64,000 nt of DNA from Corydoras sp. C115 (Eukaryota; Chordata; Actinopteri; Siluriformes; Callichthyidae): the NCBI GenBank assembly GCA_019802505.1, contig JAFMOC010000045.1, positions 10,001-74,000 on the forward strand, written 5' to 3'. Numbering within the stretch: the first letter of the stretch is position 1; each line of letters opens with the position of its first letter. Shown one piece after another: positions 57,190 to 64,000 of the stretch. Below the pieces are notes generated by a model that saw only the letters and a list, made by a program, of their open reading frames with translations, was not told the origin of the DNA and ran no database searches. Position numbers and translations under genes: made by a program.

Positions 57190-57396
57190 TTTACATTACA
57201 TTTGGTCATTTATTGGACGCTTTTATCCAAAGCGACTTACAAGGTGAGCACAGGGTTCATCACAACATCCCTGGACCAATGAGGGTTAAGGGTCTTGCTC
57301 AAGGACCCACATTGGTAGCTTCAGTGGACCTGGGATTTGAACCACCAACCTTCAGATTGATAACCCAACACCCTGACCACTGAGCTACCTTGCCAT
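57190..57396 (-). mobile_element. tRNA-like repeat, type B, full copy
   Basis: Inverted, with GACGCTTTTATCCAAAGCGA and the head complement CCCTGACCACTGAGCTACC at the right end. Confidence 0.88.
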
Positions 57397-57470
57397 CAAT
57401 ACAATAATCAATACAATCCCATTCATGCACAATTTTCACATGGCAAACAAGGCAATCTGGCCTAAAAAAA

Positions 57471-57614
57471 TATGGGGGAACATGCAAACTCTGCACCGAA
57501 AAAACACAGGTCTCAAACCCAGGACCTGCTGGATGAAAAGCAAGTGGACTTAACACCGCACCTTAGTGGCGTTTAAAATTCTATTTCAATATTCAGCAAT
57601 TAAGGCTTATTGTT
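57471..57614. repeat. duplicated segment, copy 1
   Basis: TATGGGGGAACATGCAAACT through AATTAAGGCTTATTGTTTCA, repeated at 58946-59088. In both places it runs into a SINE tail. Confidence 0.92.
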
Positions 57615-57955
57615 TCATTCATTCATTCATTATCTTCCGCTTTTATCCTCTATTAGGGTCGCGGGGGGAGGGGGGGGGGGTTCCCATGCCCATCCAGGGC
57701 AGAAAGACCAAGGACAGGGCGCCAATCCATCCCTGGGCACACACTCACTCACACAGACACACTCTATGTGGGGCAATTTAGAGAACTCAAATGACTTGAT
57801 CCATGTTTTTGGACTGTGGGAGGAAACCGGAGAACCCGGAGGAAACCCACGCGGACACGGGGAGAACATGGAAACTCCGCCCAGATGGGGATTCGAACCG
57901 GGAATCCCTAGCGCTGAGAGGAGAACGTGCTAAACCACTAAGCCACCGTGCCGCC
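57615..57955 (-). mobile_element. SINE copy 42
   Basis: Short deletion within the 5'-GTCGCG/CTGGGC part. The flank GGCTTATTG recurs at the right (GGCTTATTGC). Confidence 0.93.
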
Positions 57956-58101
57956 ACGGCTTATTGCTTTAAAGTTTAAAACAAATTGTATGTTTGGCTT
58001 TTACCTTCATTCATCTTCCCTTTAATGCTCAGTTGCTTTGCTGCTGATCCAGCGAAGGTTTATTTGATGCTTTAAAGAATAAATAAGTGTATTAAATAAT
58101 A

Positions 58102-58379
58102 TTCATTCATTCATTATCTCCCGCTTTATCCTCTATTAGGGTCGCGGTGGGGTTCCCCATGCCCATCCAGGGGAGAACGTCTCGGGCGCTGGGCATATAC
58201 ACCCAGGACAGGGCGCCAATCCATCGCTGGGCACACACTCACTCAAACAGACACACTCTATATGGGGCAATTTGGAGAACTCAATTGACTTGATCCATGT
58301 TTTTGGACTGTGGGAGGAAACCGGAGAACCCGGAGGAAACCCACGCGGACACGGGGAGAACGTGGAAACGCGTGTCGCC
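58102..58379 (-). mobile_element. SINE copy 43, 5' truncated
   Basis: Ends at GAACGTGGAAACGCGTGTCG, so the promoter half is missing. A perfect GTATTAAATAATA flanks it (58089-58101, 58380-58392), consistent with incomplete reverse transcription. Confidence 0.94.
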
Positions 58380-58559
58380 GTATTAAATAATATAATAATC
58401 AAAAGACGATCTGTAAGTAGGACTTGCTCAACAGATCATTTCTCAGAGTTCTGTTCATTGTTTTTGATCTCATGAAAAACCCAAGTCCAATATTAACATG
58501 ATTTAAAATCTGCTGGCTGCTGACTGACAGCCGCATTCGCCTCCTGGTTTGAACTATGA

Positions 58560-58720
58560 ATGTAAATACGGCGGAATGCGCGGCATCTCGGGCCATTGAT
58601 GCTGAATTATCTGAACAATGAAGCAAACAAAAGAGACTGCGTTAATGCAAATCTCCTCATTAGCATATGAGAAGCGGCGAGGCCGAGTTCACTTCGGGCC
58701 CCGCGGCCGTGTAAGAGAAC
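58560..58720. promoter_or_regulatory. candidate conserved regulatory element
   Basis: Unique sequence holding ATGCAAAT (58645-58652, POU octamer) and ATTAGCATATGA (second octamer-like site plus CATATG E-box), between CG-rich flanks. Motif clustering only; conservation is untested. Confidence 0.25.
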
Positions 58721-58945
58721 ACTTTCCAATACTCTGGTGATTTATGTCAGAAGTGAGGTTTAAATCAGAACAAGCTGACTGCGGGCGCGGCTTACGTAAC
58801 GGAGGAAAACAAGCCGAACCGAACAAATAACAGCCGCTTATGAGCAGAGATCAGGTACCGTCTCCATACCAACACACGATCCGCACAACATGTGGAGGGA
58901 TCTGAAGAAACGAACTGAACCTGAATCTGAAGTTACTAAAAACAT

Positions 58946-59088
58946 ATGGGGGAACATGCAAACTGCACCGAAAGGACACAGGTATCAAACCCAGGACCTG
59001 CTGGATGAAAAGCAAGTGGACTTAACACCGCACCATAGTGGCGTTTAAAATTCTATTTCAATATTCAGCAATTAAGGCTTATTGTTTC
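58946..59088. repeat. duplicated segment, copy 2
   Basis: Copy of 57471-57614 with small differences, such as loss of TCT after CAAAC. Confidence 0.92.
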
Positions 59089-59420
59089 ATTTATTCATTA
59101 TCTTCCGCTTTTATCCTATATTAGGGTCGCGGTGGGGGTTCCCCATGTCCATCCAGGGGAGAACGTTTCGGGCGCTGGGCAGATAGACCCAGGACAGGAC
59201 GCACACACTCACTCACTCACACACACTCTATATGGGGCAATTTGGAGAACTCAATTGACTTGATCCATGTTTTTGGACTGTGGGAGGAACCCGGAGAACC
59301 CGGAGCAAACCCACGTGGACACGGGGAGAACATGGAAACTCCACCCAGATGGGGATTCGAACCGGGAATCCCTAGCGCTGAGAGGCGAACGTGCTAAACC
59401 ACTAAGTCACTGTGCCTCCC
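59089..59420 (-). mobile_element. SINE copy 44
   Basis: Occupies the same place relative to the duplicated segment as copy 42, but lacks CCAATCCATCGCTGGG. Confidence 0.92.
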
Positions 59421-59423
59421 GAA

Positions 59424-59735
59424 ATCCTCTATTAGGGTCGCGGTGGGGTTCCCCATGCCCATCCAGGGGAGAACGTCTCGGGCGCTGGGCAGATAGACCC
59501 AGGACAGGACGCCAATCCATCGCTGTGTACACACTCACACACTCTATATGGGGCAATTTAGAGAACTCAATTAACTTGATCCATGCTTTTGGACTGTGGG
59601 ACGAAACCGGAGAACCCGGAGGAAACCCACGCGGACACGGGGAGAACATGGAAACTCCACCCAGATGGGGATTCGAACCGGGAATCCCTATTGCTGAGAG
59701 GAGAACGTGCTAAACCACTAAGCCACCGTGCCGCC
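59424..59735 (-). mobile_element. SINE copy 45, tail lost
   Basis: Starts at ATCCTCTATTAGGGTCG directly after copy 44. The head is complete. Confidence 0.92.
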
Positions 59736-59793
59736 CCGATGTTGGACAAACTCCAAAAAAAGACTTCTTAATTGGTTACGTATTGGTTACTGA
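59736..59793. repeat. 58-bp direct repeat, copy 1
   Basis: CCGATGTTGGACAAACTCC through ATTGGTTACTGA. Repeated at 60003-60060 with one mismatch. Confidence 0.95.
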
Positions 59794-59799
59794 CAAAGG

Positions 59800-59976
59800 C
59801 TGGCACGGTGGCTTAGTGGTTTAGTACGTTCGCCTCTCAGCACTAGGGATTCCCAAAACGGGTCAAGTCAATTGAGTTCTCCGAATTGCCCCATATAGAG
59901 TGTGTGTGTGTGAGTGAGTGTGTGCCCAGCAATGGACACAAAAAAAAAAAAGTGGAAGATAACGAATGAATGAATG
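59800..59976 (+). mobile_element. SINE copy 46, degenerate
   Basis: Missing B box and core (GATTCCC jumps to AAAACGGGTCAAG), and GCAATGGACAC jumps to an A run and AGTGGAAGATAACG. Confidence 0.88.
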
Positions 59977-60002
59977 TAGAAGAGCATCTGTGAGGTCAGA
60001 AA

Positions 60003-60060
60003 CCGATGTTGGACAAACTCCAAAAAAAGACTTCTTAATTGGTAACGTATTGGTTACTGA
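60003..60060. repeat. 58-bp direct repeat, copy 2
   Basis: Second copy, enclosing SINE 46 with the first. Confidence 0.95.
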
Positions 60061-60736
60061 GATGGTCAAGATTTAAAGAATTCAGCTGCAATAAAAAGAC
60101 TAAAAATAAAGCTTCCAGAAGTTTAAGGACGTGAAGCTCGTCGTCTACATACATGACATTCTTATGTTCAGCCATAACATAAGGTTAATACCACGCAGAT
60201 TAAATCACAGCCTCATTAAGAAACTGCCTAACGAACGCACTTCTTATCAGATCTGATCTAAACTCGATGTTATTTTCGATAATCACGTCAACGCTGCCTG
60301 TTCAAGCCGCTGACATAAACTCACACAACACGATGTACGGCTTCGGGCTTTATTTCTGCACCGACTCCACTGGACTCGGGATGCGCCTGTGCCAATCTAT
60401 CCGGGCTTTTTTAAAAAGGTGCTTCGCATTTACCAGCCGTCCGGTAAATCATCAAGGAATTCCTGAGTAAAAGTGCGTGTGTGGAGGGGAGTCTGGTTTC
60501 GCTCTGGGTTAAAGTTGATTCACTGAGCCCTGCGCGAGTCAAGTGTGAGTCAAATCTGGAGCGCAATTGATCCGCGTCACTCCGGGCGACAGGTGATTCT
60601 GGCTTCTGGCGGAGGTGAAAGGTCACCGGCCAAACCCTGACCCGCGCCCCCTTTGCTTTCTCCAGAGCGAGCTACCGCGGCGGGGTGGGTGGAGATCGGT
60701 TTACTAGAAGTGCAGAGACTTTCCCTGTTTTGCCGC

Positions 60737-60768
<32 letters not shown>

Positions 60769-61289
60769 GTCATCGTCATCATCACATGCTGTCAGGGCGT
60801 GACGAGCTGCTCGTGTCCAGCAACGTCCCAATAACAAACACATGCTGGATGTTCTCTCAGAACTGTTTCAGATTAAACCATCAGCTGCTTGTTTGAATAA
60901 AATCCAGACGCCCACCACGAGAGGCAGGAGCAAAAAAGAAGGCGGCGGACTTTACACACGAATAGCCGCTATAGGTTTTATGGAGGGTCTAAGCGGGAAT
61001 GCTGTGGAACAGGTGCGAGTCCTTCCTTCCTCCCCCTTGTTATCCCCACATCACCTGCTTGGGTGGATCCCCCCCCCCCTCATATGAGGAATGCTTCACA
61101 TTCTCCTCAGTCGACCAAAATGCTAAAAGCACGATGCCATCCGTTCTGCGGGCATCCAAAACAAATGTGGACATTCCTGGGGGTGGGGGGCAAGATGGCT
61201 TTCGGCGAGCAACACAGCATCATATGGGGCAAAACACTGAATGAAATGCCCTGAAGTGCATAATGTCTTAGTCCCCTTAAAACAGAAAT
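60061..61289. other. unique sequence
   Basis: No gene recognised apart from the ATC microsatellite listed separately. Confidence 0.35.
60739..60783. repeat. (ATC)n microsatellite
   Basis: About 14 trinucleotide units, two with GTC. The minus frame reads as poly-Asp. Confidence 0.95.
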
Positions 61290-61647
61290 TCATTCATTCA
61301 TTATCTCCCGCTTTATCCTCTATTAGGGTCGGGGGGGGGGGGAGGAGGGTTACCCATGCCCATCCAGGGGAGAACGTTTCGGGCGCTGGGCAGATACACC
61401 CAGGACAGGGCGCCAATCCATCGCTGGGCACACACTCACTCACACAGGCACACTCTATATGGGGCAATTTGGAGAACTCAATTGACTTGATCCATGTTTT
61501 TGGACTGTGGGAGGAAACCGGAGAACCCGGAGGACACCCACAAGGACACGGGGAGGACATGCAAACTCCACCCAGATGGGGATTCGAACCGGGAATCCCT
61601 AGCGCTGAGAGGCGAACGTGCTAAACCACTAAGCCACCGTACCGCCC
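61290..61647 (-). mobile_element. SINE copy 47
   Basis: Full-length with a G12 run. Imperfect flanks AAAACAGAAAT/AAAACGGAAAT. Confidence 0.94.
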
Positions 61648-61701
61648 ATAAAACGGAAATCTAGTTCTTAAAATCAAATAAACAAAAAATAGATGGAGAT
61701 G

Positions 61702-62031
61702 GGGCTTAGTGGTTTAGCATGTTCGCCTCTCAGCACTAGGGATTCCCGGTTCGAATCCCCATCTGGGTGGAGTTTCCATGTTCTCCCAGTGTCCGCGTGG
61801 GTTTCCTCCGGGTTCTCCGGTTTCCTCCCACAGTCCAAAAACATGGATCAAGTCAATTGAGTTCTCCAAATTGCCCCATATAGAGTGTGTATGTGTGAGT
61901 GTGTGCCCAGCGATGGATTGGCGCCCTGTCCTGGGTGTCTCTGCCCAGTGCCCGAAACGTTCTCCCCTGGATGGGCATGGGGAACCCCCACGCAACCCTA
62001 ATATAGGATAAAGCGGGAGATAATGAATGAA
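61702..62031 (+). mobile_element. SINE copy 48, first of a pair
   Basis: The head is shortened to GGGCTTAGTGG. It shares ATAGATGGAGATG (61689-61701, 62387-62399) with copy 49. Confidence 0.94.
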
Positions 62032-62034
62032 TTT

Positions 62035-62386
62035 TGGGCGGCACGGTGGCTTAGTGGTTTAGCACGTTCTCCTCTCAGCGCTAGGGATTCCCGGTTCGAA
62101 TCCCCATCTGGGTGGAGTTTCCATGTTCTCCCCGTGTCCGCGTGGGTTTCCTCCGGGTTCTCCGGTTTCCTCCCACAGTCCAAAAACATGGATCAAGTCA
62201 ATTGAATTCTCCAAATTGCCCCATATAGAGTGTGTCTGTGTGAGTGAGTGTGTGCCCAGCGATGGATTGGCGCCCTGTCCTGGGTCTATCTGCCCAGCGC
62301 CCGAAACGTTCTCCCATGGATGGGCATGGGGAACCCCCCCCCCGCGACCCTAATAGAGGATAAAGTGGGTGATAATGAATGAATGA
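62035..62386 (+). mobile_element. SINE copy 49, second of a pair
   Basis: Complete head and tail. The junction with copy 48 is GAATGAATTTTGGGCGG. Confidence 0.95.
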
Positions 62387-62399
62387 ATAGATGGAGATG

Positions 62400-63030
62400 T
62401 TACAACTGGACCCATGAATCAATTCACAGTGTGAAAATGACAGCCGCAGTTTTTTTTTTTCCCCATCAGCGCAATTCTAAAACTTAAGACGCAGCAGTGA
62501 TTGATTCCACCTGTGGTCCCTGGCGCTGGACTCAGTGATGCTGCAACCTCACAGATGAATTCCTGTGGGATGAGTTTCGGTGTAAAGTCGTTGCGTAAGT
62601 CCCAGCTACTGCTGGGAAAAGGTGTGGAGCACAAACTTGCACAGAACGTCTTTAAACACTAACAGATGTTCGACATCTGCAGAGCTGGAAATGACCAGAA
62701 ATAATGAACGGATTATGAAACGCAAAGTGCTAAAGTCAACTTTCAATATGTTCGGACTTTTTTTTACAGGAAACGTAATGAGCCCCACACAAACACGCGG
62801 AGCCCGTTAAACGCACACATTCTGATTGATTTCACGAATGGCGTCCGGCGACGGCGCCTCACTTCTGACGGTGTCGCCGGGGAAACCGGTGACACGCGAC
62901 ACACTGAAAAATCTGTAAAATCTGTAAAATGACTCGGGAGTGATTAACGTGGACATGGCAGTATTGCATCTGTGCATTTCCCTAAAGCTCAGCGATTTGG
63001 GAGGCTTTTAATGGAAACAGCTGATGTCCA

Positions 63031-63084
<54 letters not shown>

Positions 63085-64000
63085 ACCGTCCACTCTAAAG
63101 GACTGGAATCATGCTCACATCTGGAGCTTGATCAACATTAAGGAACCACTTAATCCTTTTGTATTTGCTGGATTAAGGTCTGACACGATAATCCCACACA
63201 TTTAACTTACAACACGGGCAGGATTGCACCCTCTACCCCACATCACCCCACCCCACCCCACCCCATATGCCTTATATATATATGTCAGTAAATCTAAAAA
63301 GCCATTCATTCCAGATTTTCACATTTTTATGAAACTATAAACACAGTATTGTTTCCTTCAGCAGGATTATACGGTCATAATTCATCAGATTACTGTTTAT
63401 GTTTAATCTGATGCTTTATTCTGTTGGACTTAACCTTAATATATATATGAGTGATGAATGTCCTCCCTGTGCCGGTGTAAAGTCACCCCAGACACTCCTT
63501 GTGTTTTCCTCCCTCATTCCTAAAACATGCTGATGAATATAAACTGGAAGTCATAAATTCTCCTTTGACCCATCACCATCAAAAATAATCCACTGACCAG
63601 ATTTTAAAGGCAAACAAACAAACTTTCCCGGTTCGAGCGAAGCTGCAAAAGAAGACCTTTTAAATGGACAAATATCAAAACCCAAGTGAGCTCCAGCCAT
63701 AAGACACAGCTAACAGGCATTGTTTAAGTGCAGTCTTCCATTCGCCTTTATTAATTATTCGTCAGTTCCATTCTCTCCAAAGTTTTTAAGATGTGAATAT
63801 TTTAAAAGCTGCACATCTGTGTTCTCATTGTAAAATCCATAAAGCAATAAAAAAAAAAAAAAAACAGTCTGTGAGAACTCCACGCTGCAGCGCTGCTGAG
63901 AAACATCTATCTGATGATCAGAGCCAACGTATAATGTGTTTGTGGTATGTGGATGTGTTTAAATCATCATGATGATACAGATCTGTCTGAAGAATGAATC
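62400..64000. other. unique sequence to window end
   Basis: No gene recognised. Contains the C/CA tract and an A16-17 run near 63848. Confidence 0.35.
63031..63082. repeat. poly-C followed by (AC)n
   Basis: C16-17 run passing into about 17 CA units. Confidence 0.95.

Noticed and set aside
60577..60843. Frame with a poly-Asp run
   Set aside because: The Asp run is the ATC microsatellite; the rest has no homology or splice context.

Overview
This is a vertebrate nuclear window, almost certainly from a ray-finned fish. Three split genes with GT-AG introns encode vertebrate proteins. The repeats are fish-type: a tRNA-derived SINE of the DANA/Mermaid kind, a second tRNA-like repeat ending in the common fish GGATAAAAGCGTC-type 3' end, hAT MITEs and a pogo-like DNA transposon remnant. 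I cannot name the species; the DANA-like SINE points loosely to an otophysan teleost.

All three genes lie on the minus strand, so transcription runs right to left. (1) dixdc1 (Dixin), about 914-16743: 20 coding exons rebuilt by splice signals and reading phase, about 701 aa, with an N-terminal calponin-homology domain, a central coiled coil and a C-terminal DIX domain (Wnt/Dishevelled-Axin signalling, actin and neuronal development). A GC-rich promoter region with a perfect NRF1-type palindrome lies just upstream. A possible alternative 5' exon (about 19.43 kb) and an X-box (RFX) palindrome (20.38 kb) lie further upstream. (2) A RING E3 ligase of the RFFL/RNF34 family, about 26527-28312: four coding exons; the exon with the start codon was not found. 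(3) jam3 (junctional adhesion molecule C), 39691-45152: eight coding exons giving two Ig domains, a membrane span and the C-terminal PDZ ligand SFVI. Its signal-peptide exon is not visible and probably lies to the right, so 45.15-64 kb would be first intron or intergenic DNA.

Repeats dominate the rest. I count 49 copies or fragments (plus one divergent relative) of one SINE family, roughly a quarter of the window. Many have clear target-site duplications, several are tandem pairs inside a single duplication, and many carry expanded poly-G/C or TG tracts at fixed internal positions. Five copies of a hAT-like MITE are present, four with perfect 8-bp duplications. A 63-bp minisatellite of about 18 units sits in a jam3 intron. 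A nested, self-inverted repeat lies at 46.7-48.3 kb, and several local duplications carry SINEs with their flanks.

The observations I rate highest are: long UG repeats directly against the 3' splice sites of two key exons (DIX domain of dixdc1, RING domain of rffl); a G10 run that breaks the dixdc1 frame by one base; the SINE pair architecture; and the nested inverted element. No bacterial-type system, CRISPR array, rRNA gene or genuine tRNA gene is present.
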